Assembly (NCBI RefSeq): GCF_007753095.1 | Contig: NZ_CP036348.1 | Span: 5,185,411-5,249,410, forward strand | Length of the DNA: 64,000 bases | Reading direction: 5' to 3' | Source: Rosistilla carotiformis | GTDB taxonomy: Bacteria > Planctomycetota > Planctomycetia > Pirellulales > Pirellulaceae | Shown: in pieces, positions 35,550 to 44,225 of the stretch | How the letters are laid out: each line of letters begins with the position of its first letter | Numbering within the stretch: the stretch's first letter is position 1 | Made by a program: the position numbers and the translations under genes | The notes under the pieces: generated by a model | What the model saw: only the letters and a program-made list of their open reading frames with translations | Told to the model about the DNA's origin: nothing | The model's database searches: none

Positions 35550-36044
35550 ATGTCACCATCGAGCAGCCACTTTGACGACGCGGGGAACGCGCGGATGGTC
35601 GACATCACCGACAAAGCGATCACGGTTCGGACCGCTGTCGCGGAGGTCCGCGTGCGGATGCAGCCCGAAACGCTGCAACAGGTTCGCGAGCGAAGTTTGA
35701 AAAAGGGGGACGTGTTGGCTGTCGCGCGGTTGGCCGCGATCAGCGGCAGCAAACTGACGTCGACGCTGATCCCTCTGTGTCATGCGATTCCGATCGAAGC
35801 GGTCGCTGTCGATTTCCAGTTTGAAGATTCGGCGACGCTCGTCTGTCGATCGACGGTGAAAACGACAGCGCGAACCGGGGTTGAAATGGAAGCCTTGACC
35901 GCCTGCAGCGTGGCGGCGTTGACCGTTTACGACATGTGCAAATCGATCGACCGCGCGATCGAGATCGACGGATTAAAACTGATGCACAAGTCGGGCGGGA
36001 AAAGCGGCGACTTTGATCGCGACGCGCGAGAAGAGAGCCGATAA
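35550..36044 (+). CDS. moaC: Cyclic pyranopterin monophosphate synthase
   Basis: 164 residues. Converts the MoaA product to cyclic pyranopterin monophosphate in molybdenum cofactor synthesis. Family motifs are ARMVDITDK near the start, LIPLCHAIPIEAV, the active-site TGVEMEALTACSVAALTVYD and the Lys-rich KLMHKSGGKSG end. An upstream start at 35487 would add 21 unlikely residues. Cytosolic. Its stop is 4 bp from the EamA transporter start, so the two are co-transcribed. No other moa gene is in view. Confidence 0.94.
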   Translation: MSPSSSHFDDAGNARMVDITDKAITVRTAVAEVRVRMQPETLQQVRERSLKKGDVLAVARLAAISGSKLTSTLIPLCHAIPIEAVAVDFQFEDSATLVCRSTVKTTARTGVEMEALTACSVAALTVYDMCKSIDRAIEIDGLKLMHKSGGKSGDFDRDAREESR

Positions 36045-36048
36045 GTCG

Positions 36049-36945
36049 ATGTCTTGGATTTGGTTAAGCATTCTGTCGGCCCTCTTCTTGGGACTCTACG
36101 AGATCGCCAAAAAATCGGCGGTTCGCGGCAATGCCGTCCCGCCGGTCCTGATGCTCAGCACATCGACCGCCGCGATCTTGTGGCTCCCTTGGATCGTCTT
36201 GTCGCAAGTCGCTCCCGACGCGATCCCCAGCGAATCGTTTCGCGTGACGACGCTTGATCTGCGCGAACATCTGTACCTGTTCTGCAAAGCGGTGTTGGCC
36301 GGCACGTCATGGATCTTTGCCTTCTTTGCGCTGAAGCATCTGCCGCTGTCGATCGCATCGCCGATCCGAGCGACCAGCCCGTTGTGGACGATTGCGATCG
36401 CCACGCTGTGGATGGGCGAAAGGCCCAGCGTGCAGCAGTGGATTGGCGTGGCGATCGTGTTGGCCGCCTTTTACGCCTTCTCCTTCGTCGGCCTTCGCGA
36501 AGGGATCCGCTTCGATCGCAATCGCTGGGTCGGATGCATGATCGTGGCGACGCTGTTGGGTGCGTTGAGCGCGTTGTACGACAAATATCTGCTGCAGCGC
36601 GCCGGATTCGATCCGTCGACGGTACAGGCTTGGTTTTCGATCTACTTGGTCGCCGTGATGACGCCGTTGTGCCTGTATTGGTGGTTTCGGGAGCGAACGA
36701 AAACGCCATTCCTTTGGCGGTGGCAGATCCCCGCGATCGCGATCGGTCTGCTGATCGCCGACTTCTTGTATTTCACCGCGATCGCTCAGCCGGACGCTTT
36801 GATTTCGGTAATCTCCCCGCTGCGCCGATCCTCGATCTTGATCGCGTTTGCCGCCGGGATCTTGATGTTTGGTGAAGTCAATTGGCGTGCCAAAGCGGTT
36901 TGCATCGGCGGGCTGCTGGCGGGCGTCTTCCTACTCAGCTGGTAA
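36049..36945 (+). CDS. EamA/DMT-family transporter
   Basis: 298 residues with about ten hydrophobic helices in two EamA repeats (SWIWLSILSALFLGLYEIAK; then WVGCMIVATLLGALSALYDK). The end-of-repeat signatures ASPIRATSPLWTIAIATLWM and VISPLRRSSILIAFAAGILM match the drug/metabolite transporter superfamily. Substrate unknown. ATG 36049 sits 4 nt after moaC; GAAGAGAG upstream serves as ribosome site. The coupling to moaC may be positional only. Confidence 0.88.
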   Translation: MSWIWLSILSALFLGLYEIAKKSAVRGNAVPPVLMLSTSTAAILWLPWIVLSQVAPDAIPSESFRVTTLDLREHLYLFCKAVLAGTSWIFAFFALKHLPLSIASPIRATSPLWTIAIATLWMGERPSVQQWIGVAIVLAAFYAFSFVGLREGIRFDRNRWVGCMIVATLLGALSALYDKYLLQRAGFDPSTVQAWFSIYLVAVMTPLCLYWWFRERTKTPFLWRWQIPAIAIGLLIADFLYFTAIAQPDALISVISPLRRSSILIAFAAGILMFGEVNWRAKAVCIGGLLAGVFLLSW

Positions 36946-36986
36946 ATCGGCTGGATCGAGCGAAGCTTTTCCGAGCAAAACGCCCT

Positions 36987-37029
36987 AAATGCCCACCAAG
37001 TTTCACAACGAATTCTTTGTTAGGCATTT
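36987..37029 (+). terminator. Stem-loop after EamA gene
   Basis: AAATGCC (36987-36993) pairs perfectly with GGCATTT (37023-37029), followed by a short T run; the 29-nt loop is long. It lies 42 nt after the transporter stop and before the next gene. Confidence 0.35.
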
Positions 37030-37155
37030 TACGATCTCCCCCGCCTTGCCTAGAATAGACCAACCTCCGCAGCCTCGACGAAGGGCGGTTGCGCGAACCA
37101 TTTCCCACCTCACCTCCCATTCAAAAACATCCTTTCGTGGCGGCGTAGCTTGTTT

Positions 37156-40100
37156 ATGAAGACCCGATCCAATCGAACAAGTGCCTCCGGGCGGCGGCGA
37201 AACCGGCGTTTGCTGATCGAAAGCTTGACACAACGGCAACTGCTGGCCGTCGATCTGGCGCCCCTTGAATTGGAAACGTCACTGCACGACAACCAACTCG
37301 TCGGCCAGCCGCTACATTCCGAAACCAGCGCCGAAGGGGAAGCAGCTCCCGACTTGGTCGCTTTTGCCAAAGCGCTCCGTGATGGTGGAGTTGTCTTCTT
37401 CGGAGCGGCCTGGTGTCCGATCTGCACCGACCAGAAGGAACTGTTCGAAGACGGCCAGAACTACCTGCCGTTTGTCGAAGTCACCCATCCCGACCATTCG
37501 CTCAACGCGACCGGTACGGCCGAAGGGATCTCCAGTTTCCCAACTTGGCGATTCCAAGGCGGAACCGAGGTCGAAGGCGTTCTGTCGCTGGCCGAGATTT
37601 CCCAACGCAGTGGGATTGCGATTCCGCAGGGAGAAACCCCAAGCTTTGTTCCCGTCGACAACCAAAGCGTCGGCATGGGATCTCCGCTACATCTCCCGAT
37701 CGACGCTTACGATCCCGATGGGCAACCGTTGACCGTGACGGTGACCAGTTCGGCCCCGAGCCTGTTGGAGGCGTCGGTGATTAGCGGCAATCGCAGCTTG
37801 CGACTGAAGATCGCCAATTACGGCGATATGGTCTTTGAATTGTACGAACAGCGGGCCGAGCGGCCGACGGCTCGGATCATCGAATTGGCCGAGGCCGGTT
37901 TTTACGATGGGGTTACGTTCCATCGCATCGTGGACGATTTTGTCTTGCAGGCGGGGGATCCCACGGGGACAGGAGCGGGAGGCTCGAGCCTGGGCGCTTT
38001 CGACGATCAGTTCCATGAGGATCTACAGCACAACGCGACAGGGGTCCTGTCGTATGCGAAGACGTTCGACGACACCAACGATTCGCAGTTCTTTATCACC
38101 GAAGGGGACTCGCGACACCTCGACTTCAATCACTCGATCTTTGGTCAGTTGGTTGAAGGGGAATCGGTCCGCGAAGCGATCAGCGAGTTGCCGACCGACA
38201 GCAGCGACAGTCTGACGACAGCGTTTGCAAATGCCTTTGGCCAGATCACGATCGAAACCGCGTCGATCTTCACCGACGACGAAAACTCGGTGATCATGCT
38301 CAAGCCGACCGGAAGCGGCACCGGGCCGGTAGATGTCACGATCACGGTCACCGACAGCGACGGCAATCAAACGTCGCAGGTGATTTCGGTGATGGTTACC
38401 GAAGACAACCAATCGAGTGCCAATAGCAAACCGTTTTTGGACGAATTGAGCGACGTCGTGACCGTCGCCGGGCAGCCAGCAACGATTCCCTTGTCCAGCA
38501 CCGATGTCGAAGCGGACCCAGTTACCTACGCCGTTTTCAACGTCGGGACGGTTGGTTACACGACTTCAATGAACCCATTGACGGGTGAGGTCACCGTGAC
38601 GCCGCCGGCGGATTTTGTCGGTACGTTTGAGGTGCAGGTGGGCGTTAAGGCGATTGGCGACCCAACGACCAGTCCCCATTCGACCGCTTTCGATCTGCAA
38701 CTGATCCGAGTGACGGTGCTGCCCCCAAGTTTGCAGAGCCTGCAATTGGACGTGGCCAGCGACACGGGTACCAGCAACACCGACAACGTGACATCCGCCT
38801 CCTCGCCATCGTTCACCGTCACGGGGACCGAACTGGGGGCAACCGTCGATCTGATGATCGGTGAGGACGTACTGGCCAGTTCCGTTGCCGCCGGAGCAAC
38901 CGTTTCATTTGCAAATGTTGACCTCTCGGGACGTGCCGACGGCGAACTGGCGTTGCAAGCGCGTCAAACGTTTGCGCAGGTCGTCACGACGCTCGAAACT
39001 CCGTTGATGATCACTCTGGATCGTAGCGTTCCTTCGCAATCCAATCTGTCGACCAACAATGGAGCATTGGCGACTCGACCGTTTGTGCTGGACATCGATC
39101 ATGATGAAGAAGGGAATGGTTTGGCTTACAGCCTGATCGCAGCGCCGACAGGAATGAGTCTCGATCCAACGACCGGTCGCATCCAATGGACGCCTAGCAC
39201 CGCCGATGTTGGACCCCAATCGGTCGACATCCGTTATACCGACCTGGCAGGGAACACGTTTGATGAGTCGTTGTCGATTGAGGTCGCGGGCACACCGCAG
39301 GCGATCTTCTATTTGGGCATTTCGGACATCGCAGGAGATCCGATCGACAATCTTGTTGTGGGAGACGAGTTCCTGCTGACCGTCCACGTCGCTGACAATC
39401 GCGTGTTCAGTTCACGTCATGTTTTCTCCGCCTATCTCGATTTGATTTTTGATTCCTCGGTCGCGGTTCCTGTCGGTGGCGATGCGATCGAATTTGGACC
39501 GACGTTTAATTACTCGACCGACGGATCGATCAGCGGCAACTTGGTCGACGAACTCGGTGCCGTGGCAGACGTCTTCAATATTCGTAACGCCTTGCTGGCG
39601 ACCATCCGGATGCAAGCGATCGCGCCGGGGCTTTTTACGGCTGTCGGCGATGCTCCCGAAGGGATTGGCCACGAATTGTTGATGGTCGATACAAGCGTTC
39701 CCGTCGCCGTCGAGGAAATCGATTATGGACGCGTTGAGATTGAAATTTCCAAGCTGCCTGAACCGATGCAGTTAAGTTTTTCCAGCAGCCTGGTTGCCGA
39801 CGCCGATTTTGAAAACGTCTCGAACCTGACGATCCAAACCGAAACGACGGGACTCGTCGACATCTGGGCTGACTTCAATCGCAACGGGAGCTTCAACGAC
39901 CCGGGAGAACATATTGTTAGCGATGCTCCGGTTTCCAACCAGACTGCCATCGTGCCGTTTGCGATCCCAGCGGGAACGACGTCGGGAGAAATCGATTTCG
40001 CCTATACGATCTCGTCCGACGGCGACCGCACGTGGGCCGATGGAGATCGTTTTGATGGTGTTTCGATTGTCGACGCAGGAAGCCCTATCGTCGTAGCGCT

Positions 40101-40974
40101 GGACGGCCAAAGTATCGATCTTGGGGCAACGCCCGAGAACCAACTGTTGGCGCAACAGGATGGCGTGACGATGTTCCGTGCCGCGGCGGGAGCTTCGGTG
40201 ACCGTAAAGCATGGCGACGGAGACAGCCATATCCGCTTGGGAAATTTGTCGCCGATCCTGCCTGAGGGTGCAAACTTTACGATTCAGGCCGGCGGTGGTC
40301 ACGATGCGCTGACGACGACGAACTTCGACCAGACGATCGATCTGTCGGGGGAGGAACATCTCTATTCTGGGATCGAATCGATCACGACCGAAGATGCCAG
40401 TCGAATCACCATCGACCGGAACGGCTTCGGTCGGTTAGCACCCGATGCCGCTCGATTGGATCTGTCGATTCGCGATCACGAAACGTTGACCTTATTGGGC
40501 AAGTGGGAGATCCTCGCGACGCAAATCGGTCCAGAGGGTCTGCAAAGAGAGTTGGTCGATGGCGACGCAACGATCGGTATAACGGGGGGACCTACCTGGA
40601 CCAATCCATCGGATCCTCTGGACGTCAACGGATCGGGAAGCATCGAACCTCTCGATGCATTAAACATACTCAACGAACTGAATAGACAAATGTTTATCGA
40701 TCCGGTGACCCGCGTATTGCCGGAGATCGCAACAATGACAAGCTTTCCTGGCCGATTTTACGACACGAATCGCGATGGCCGCGTGACTCCAATCGACGCG
40801 TTGCGAGTGATCAATCGATTGTCCATCCTTTCGTTGTCAGGGGAACATTTCAGTGGCCAGGAGGACGTCGCGTCCCAGTCGTTTCCGGCGGAATTCTCGG
40901 CCCCGCAAATTCACCGAGACGAAAAGGACGATGACGATCTGGATGCCCAATTGGTCGACGCGTTCTTCTCATGA
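37156..40974 (+). CDS. Giant secreted LEPR-XLL protein: thioredoxin-like, cyclophilin PPIase, Ig/cadherin-like and dockerin domains
   Basis: 1272 residues. The N-terminus RRNRRLLIESLTQRQLLAVD is a LEPR-XLL-type signal used by large planctomycete surface proteins. Next comes a thioredoxin-like domain (about 65-155) with redox motif CPIC at 87-90 and a cis-Pro in SSFPTW. A linker leads to a cyclophilin-type peptidyl-prolyl isomerase (about 216-350) with the catalytic Arg in VTFHRIVDDFVLQAGDP, SQFFITEGD and HSIFGQLVEGE. Then follow Ig/cadherin-like repeats (including GMSLDPTTGRIQWTPSTADV) and a beta domain like cohesin/Calx (about 720-860). Two dockerin type-I EF-hand-like repeats end it (DVNGSGSIEPLDALNILNEL; DTNRDGRVTPIDALRVINRL), before an acidic tail. 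It is probably a cell-surface folding or redox factor, by inference. It overlaps the tsaC start by 4 bp. Confidence 0.85.
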   Translation: MKTRSNRTSASGRRRNRRLLIESLTQRQLLAVDLAPLELETSLHDNQLVGQPLHSETSAEGEAAPDLVAFAKALRDGGVVFFGAAWCPICTDQKELFEDGQNYLPFVEVTHPDHSLNATGTAEGISSFPTWRFQGGTEVEGVLSLAEISQRSGIAIPQGETPSFVPVDNQSVGMGSPLHLPIDAYDPDGQPLTVTVTSSAPSLLEASVISGNRSLRLKIANYGDMVFELYEQRAERPTARIIELAEAGFYDGVTFHRIVDDFVLQAGDPTGTGAGGSSLGAFDDQFHEDLQHNATGVLSYAKTFDDTNDSQFFITEGDSRHLDFNHSIFGQLVEGESVREAISELPTDSSDSLTTAFANAFGQITIETASIFTDDENSVIMLKPTGSGTGPVDVTITVTDSDGNQTSQVISVMVTEDNQSSANSKPFLDELSDVVTVAGQPATIPLSSTDVEADPVTYAVFNVGTVGYTTSMNPLTGEVTVTPPADFVGTFEVQVGVKAIGDPTTSPHSTAFDLQLIRVTVLPPSLQSLQLDVASDTGTSNTDNVTSASSPSFTVTGTELGATVDLMIGEDVLASSVAAGATVSFANVDLSGRADGELALQARQTFAQVVTTLETPLMITLDRSVPSQSNLSTNNGALATRPFVLDIDHDEEGNGLAYSLIAAPTGMSLDPTTGRIQWTPSTADVGPQSVDIRYTDLAGNTFDESLSIEVAGTPQAIFYLGISDIAGDPIDNLVVGDEFLLTVHVADNRVFSSRHVFSAYLDLIFDSSVAVPVGGDAIEFGPTFNYSTDGSISGNLVDELGAVADVFNIRNALLATIRMQAIAPGLFTAVGDAPEGIGHELLMVDTSVPVAVEEIDYGRVEIEISKLPEPMQLSFSSSLVADADFENVSNLTIQTETTGLVDIWADFNRNGSFNDPGEHIVSDAPVSNQTAIVPFAIPAGTTSGEIDFAYTISSDGDRTWADGDRFDGVSIVDAGSPIVVALDGQSIDLGATPENQLLAQQDGVTMFRAAAGASVTVKHGDGDSHIRLGNLSPILPEGANFTIQAGGGHDALTTTNFDQTIDLSGEEHLYSGIESITTEDASRITIDRNGFGRLAPDAARLDLSIRDHETLTLLGKWEILATQIGPEGLQRELVDGDATIGITGGPTWTNPSDPLDVNGSGSIEPLDALNILNELNRQMFIDPVTRVLPEIATMTSFPGRFYDTNRDGRVTPIDALRVINRLSILSLSGEHFSGQEDVASQSFPAEFSAPQIHRDEKDDDDLDAQLVDAFFS

Positions 40975-41975
40975 GCACTCAACAAACATTTCGCTCCGTG
41001 CCGCCGACCGACGACGCGATCGATTCGGCATGCCGGTTCTTAGCCGCTGGCGAACTCATCGGCGTGCCCACCGAAACCGTTTACGGATTGGCGGCCAACG
41101 CTTTGGATGCAGCGGCGGTGCGGAAGATCTTTGCCGCCAAAGGACGCCCCGACAACAATCCATTGATCGTCCATGTGGCCGATCTCGACGCGATGCAACA
41201 GGTGGTTCGCTGGCCGCTTGATCCGATCACGATGCGGCAGTTCGATGCGATCGTCGATCTTTGGCCGGGCCCTCTGACGATCGTGTTGCCACGTTCGGAT
41301 CGGTTGCCCGCCGAAGTCACTGCCGGCCAATCGACGGTTGCCGTGCGGATCCCCAGTCATCCCGTGATGCAACAGTTGCTGCGACGCAGCGGTTTGCCGC
41401 TGGCGGCGCCGAGTGCCAACCGATCGAAATATGTCAGCCCCACCACGGCGGCACATGTGGTCGATGGACTGGGCGATCGGGTGGCGATGGTCCTGGATGG
41501 GGGAGCGTGTTCGGTCGGATTGGAATCGACGATCGTCGCCTTGGGCGAGCGACCGCGATTGCTGCGTCCAGGTGCGATCACAGCGGAAACGCTCGCTTCG
41601 CGTTGGAACGTGCCGGTCGAAGCACTCTTGCCGGTCGACCAGCAGCCGGTCGTCTTGGAAGCCCCGGGAATGATGCTGCAACATTATTCGCCTCAAACGC
41701 CGCTTTGGTTCGCGGAACGGACCGCTTCAACTCTCCAGGGCCGAATCGGACGGATCGCGTTTGCGCCGCTTCCCGACAATGAACGAGAAAAATTTGCCGT
41801 CGTCCGTGTGCTCAGCCCTACCGGGGACCTCGAAGAAGTCGGCCAGCGATTGTTTGCGGTGATGCGTGAACTGGACTCGATGGCATTGGATGCGATCGTG
41901 ACCGATACATGCCCGCCTCACGGAGTCGGCCGCGCGATCATGGATCGATTGAAACGGGCCGCTTTCCGCGAATAG
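40971..41975 (+). CDS. L-threonylcarbamoyladenylate synthase, Sua5 type
   Basis: 334 residues. Makes threonylcarbamoyl-AMP for the t6A modification of tRNA. YrdC-domain motifs: GELIGVPTETVYGLAANALD, the KxR-like KGRPDNNPLIVHVAD, LWPGPLTIVLPRS, VAVRIPSHPVMQQLLRRS and LAAPSANRSKYVSPT. The extra C-terminal 120 residues (AITAETLASRWNVPVEALLP, then MLQHYSPQTPLW) form the Sua5 domain, so this is the long Sua5/YwlC form rather than TsaC. Its ATG overlaps the stop of the giant gene (ATGA), probably by chance coupling. Confidence 0.93.
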   Translation: MSTQQTFRSVPPTDDAIDSACRFLAAGELIGVPTETVYGLAANALDAAAVRKIFAAKGRPDNNPLIVHVADLDAMQQVVRWPLDPITMRQFDAIVDLWPGPLTIVLPRSDRLPAEVTAGQSTVAVRIPSHPVMQQLLRRSGLPLAAPSANRSKYVSPTTAAHVVDGLGDRVAMVLDGGACSVGLESTIVALGERPRLLRPGAITAETLASRWNVPVEALLPVDQQPVVLEAPGMMLQHYSPQTPLWFAERTASTLQGRIGRIAFAPLPDNEREKFAVVRVLSPTGDLEEVGQRLFAVMRELDSMALDAIVTDTCPPHGVGRAIMDRLKRAAFRE

Positions 41976-42012
41976 CGTGCGGTGTCCGATTGGGGAAAGG
42001 TGATTGTCAAGA

Positions 42013-43995
42013 ATGGTCCAACGACGCGACAAGACGACGATCGATTACATCGTGATTGCGCTCAACCCGTTGTTGATCGTCACGATGATCGCCAGCCTCG
42101 TCTACTTTCTTACGCTGTGCATGTATCGCGGCGAATTTTTGGCCCGCATCAATTACATCCTGTTCCTATTTATCGTCGCGGCAGTCGGGATCGCGCGAAT
42201 CGCGATCGAACAGGGACGCGGCCGCGCGACTGCATTTGCATTGGCCTTGGGGGCCGCAACGCTTCTATCGACGATGCGTTTCGTCGGCGAAGGGGTGTTG
42301 ATGGTCGTCGCGTTGCTGGCGGTGATCTGGTACCTGGCCGATCGAATCACGATTGATTGCACCCTGATCGACGAACATTCCGATGCCAGTGGTGCCGGAC
42401 TGATGCAGGGAGGATTGTTTGGTAATGCATCGATCCAGGATACCGATGTTTCGCTCGATGGGACGACCGAACAACCCGACCTTCCGCCAGCGCGCGGCCA
42501 GACCTCCCTCGAATCGCCCCAATCGCAGCGACACAGCAAACCGAAGAGCGGCCATCGACCGGGAATGTGGATTCTGTATCTGGCCTTCGCGGCGATCCCG
42601 CTTTATGGACTGGGCCAAGTGCTGCTCCCCAGCGATACGGCTTCGCGCGATTCAGCGCTGACCAGTTTGGGCATTTATCTCGCCAGTTCGCTGCTGCTGT
42701 TGGTCACCACCAGCTTTCTTGGAATGCGACGGTATTTGAGACAGCGGGGCGTCGACATGCCTGCGGGAATCAGCGTCCGTTGGCTGGTGGCCGGAGCGAT
42801 TCTGGTGGCAGGGCTGCTGACGTTGTGTTTCCTGCTGCCAATGCCTGGCAAGCTGTTGGCATCTCTGGAACTTCCCGCCTCGGTCCGCTCGCCCGAGGGA
42901 CTTCAATCGAACCGACAAGGATGGGGTGACGAAGGAGTCGAGAAGGGGAAGCCGGACGATGCCAGAGGAGGAGAAGGGGAGCAGGGGAGTGCTGGCGAGA
43001 AGTCAGGCGGTGAGAAGTCGGACGGTAAGAAGTCAGGCGGTGAGAAGTCAGGTGGTGAGAAGTCAGGTGGCGAGAAGTCAGGTGGCGAGAAGTCGGGTGG
43101 CGAGAAGTCGGGCGGTGAGAAGTCGGGCGGTGAGAAGTCGGACGGTAAGAAGTCAGGCGGTGAGAAGTCAGGTGGTGAGAAGTCAGGTGGCGAGAAGTCA
43201 GGTGGCGAGAAGTCAGGTGGCGAGAAGTCAGGTGGCGAGAAGTCGGGTGGCGAGAAGTCGGGCGGTGAGAAGTCGGGCGGTGAGAAGTCGGGTGGCGAGA
43301 AGTCAGACTCCGACGCCGAGCCTGACGACGATTCGGAGCCAGCATCCGGTGGGCGCGATCCAAAATCGGAATCCGATACGGGCGAGACTCGCGACCAGCA
43401 GGGAAACTCCCCTTCAGAACCTCCTCCACCACCACCGAACGATGGCTGGAAGATGCCCGACATTTTATCGAAGCTATCCGGCCTGCTGCGGTTCGTGATC
43501 TTCGCGGTCTTGGCGGGAATCGTCGCCTTCTATGGCATGCGACATTGGGATGAGATCGTCCAGTGGTTTCGAGAATTGCTGGGAGGTTGGGGTGGAACCG
43601 AACCAACCGCCCCACAGCCGCAGGCTTCCGCCGCGGTCGCACCGGCCGTTCGGGCACGACCGTTTTCGACTTATCAAAACCCGTTGCAAGATGCTTCGGT
43701 CTCAATGGAACGCGCTGTCGTGATCTCCTTCAATGCATTGAACGCTTGGGCCCGCGAACACGATTGTCCACGTCCCGATCAGCTGACACCAAGCGAGTTC
43801 ACGCAACAATTAGCCCGCCGTTTCCCAACGCAATCCAAAACCATCACACTGACGGCGGAGATGTACAATGTGGTGGTATATGGGAATCGAAACGTCAATC
43901 CAGCTCACCGCAAAACCCTGCAAGCGCTGTGGACGTTCATGCAACAACCGGTCGACCGAAGTCCCCTCGCTTCCGTTGCGCCGGACAAAAGTTAA
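42013..43995 (+). CDS. DUF4129-type membrane protein with long SGGEK tandem-repeat linker
   Basis: 660 residues. The N-terminal half has about four to six membrane helices (PLLIVTMIASLVYFLTLCM, FLFIVAAVGIARIAI, VLMVVALLAVIWYLA, then LYLAFAAIPLYGLGQVLL and TSLGIYLASSLLLLVTTSF). A hydrophilic linker follows, made of 21 copies of a 5-residue unit (mostly SGGEK, two SDGKK). After an acidic stretch (SDSDAEPDDDSE) come one more helix (LRFVIFAVLAGIVAFYGM) and a C-terminal cytoplasmic DUF4129-like domain (PFSTYQNPLQDASV, VVISFNALNAWAREHDCPRP, LTPSEFTQQLARRFP). The latter occurs with MoxR/DUF58/transglutaminase systems; none is adjacent here. ATG 42013 is favoured (AGGTGAT upstream); TTG 42004 is possible. 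Confidence 0.78.
   Translation: MVQRRDKTTIDYIVIALNPLLIVTMIASLVYFLTLCMYRGEFLARINYILFLFIVAAVGIARIAIEQGRGRATAFALALGAATLLSTMRFVGEGVLMVVALLAVIWYLADRITIDCTLIDEHSDASGAGLMQGGLFGNASIQDTDVSLDGTTEQPDLPPARGQTSLESPQSQRHSKPKSGHRPGMWILYLAFAAIPLYGLGQVLLPSDTASRDSALTSLGIYLASSLLLLVTTSFLGMRRYLRQRGVDMPAGISVRWLVAGAILVAGLLTLCFLLPMPGKLLASLELPASVRSPEGLQSNRQGWGDEGVEKGKPDDARGGEGEQGSAGEKSGGEKSDGKKSGGEKSGGEKSGGEKSGGEKSGGEKSGGEKSGGEKSDGKKSGGEKSGGEKSGGEKSGGEKSGGEKSGGEKSGGEKSGGEKSGGEKSGGEKSDSDAEPDDDSEPASGGRDPKSESDTGETRDQQGNSPSEPPPPPPNDGWKMPDILSKLSGLLRFVIFAVLAGIVAFYGMRHWDEIVQWFRELLGGWGGTEPTAPQPQASAAVAPAVRARPFSTYQNPLQDASVSMERAVVISFNALNAWAREHDCPRPDQLTPSEFTQQLARRFPTQSKTITLTAEMYNVVVYGNRNVNPAHRKTLQALWTFMQQPVDRSPLASVAPDKS
42991..43305 (+). 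repeat. 15-bp tandem repeat with higher-order duplication
   Basis: 21 tandem units of GGYGGYGAGAAGTCR type inside the DUF4129 gene, encoding SGGEK repeats. Two identical blocks begin with the rare variant GACGGTAAGAAGTCA at 43021 and 43141; the first 75 nt after each are the same. The second block is longer by three units (11 rather than 8). This shows recent block duplication or slipped-strand growth, and length variation would stay in frame. Confidence 0.9.
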
Positions 43996-44225
43996 CACAC
44001 AATTAACACACCTCGCCCCGTGTTTCCGCGACGATATATGGACCGTCTATTCAATGCGACAAACAGATGCCCCGATTGTTGAAAACGGCGGCGGTTGTCT
44101 ACATTGGCTAACAGGATTCAACGACGAACCCATTCGAAGCGAGGCGTCGATTCCCCCCACCGCTCGAATTCGGTCCGAGTGTCGGTTGAATCATTGGACT
44201 CTAGGTCGCCGATAGGATTGCAAAC

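Noticed and set aside
33917-35752. Minus-strand frame of 611 residues opposite xylB
   Set aside because: Antisense of a clear FGGY kinase; Arg/Asp-rich without family features.
42991-43305. CRISPR array
   Set aside because: Units are contiguous 15-mers without spacers and lie within a membrane-protein gene.
42903-43463. Antisense open frame of 186 residues made of SPPDF repeats
   Set aside because: It is the mirror of the 15-bp coding repeat; a repeat whose unit is a multiple of three keeps all frames open. No start signal and no family.
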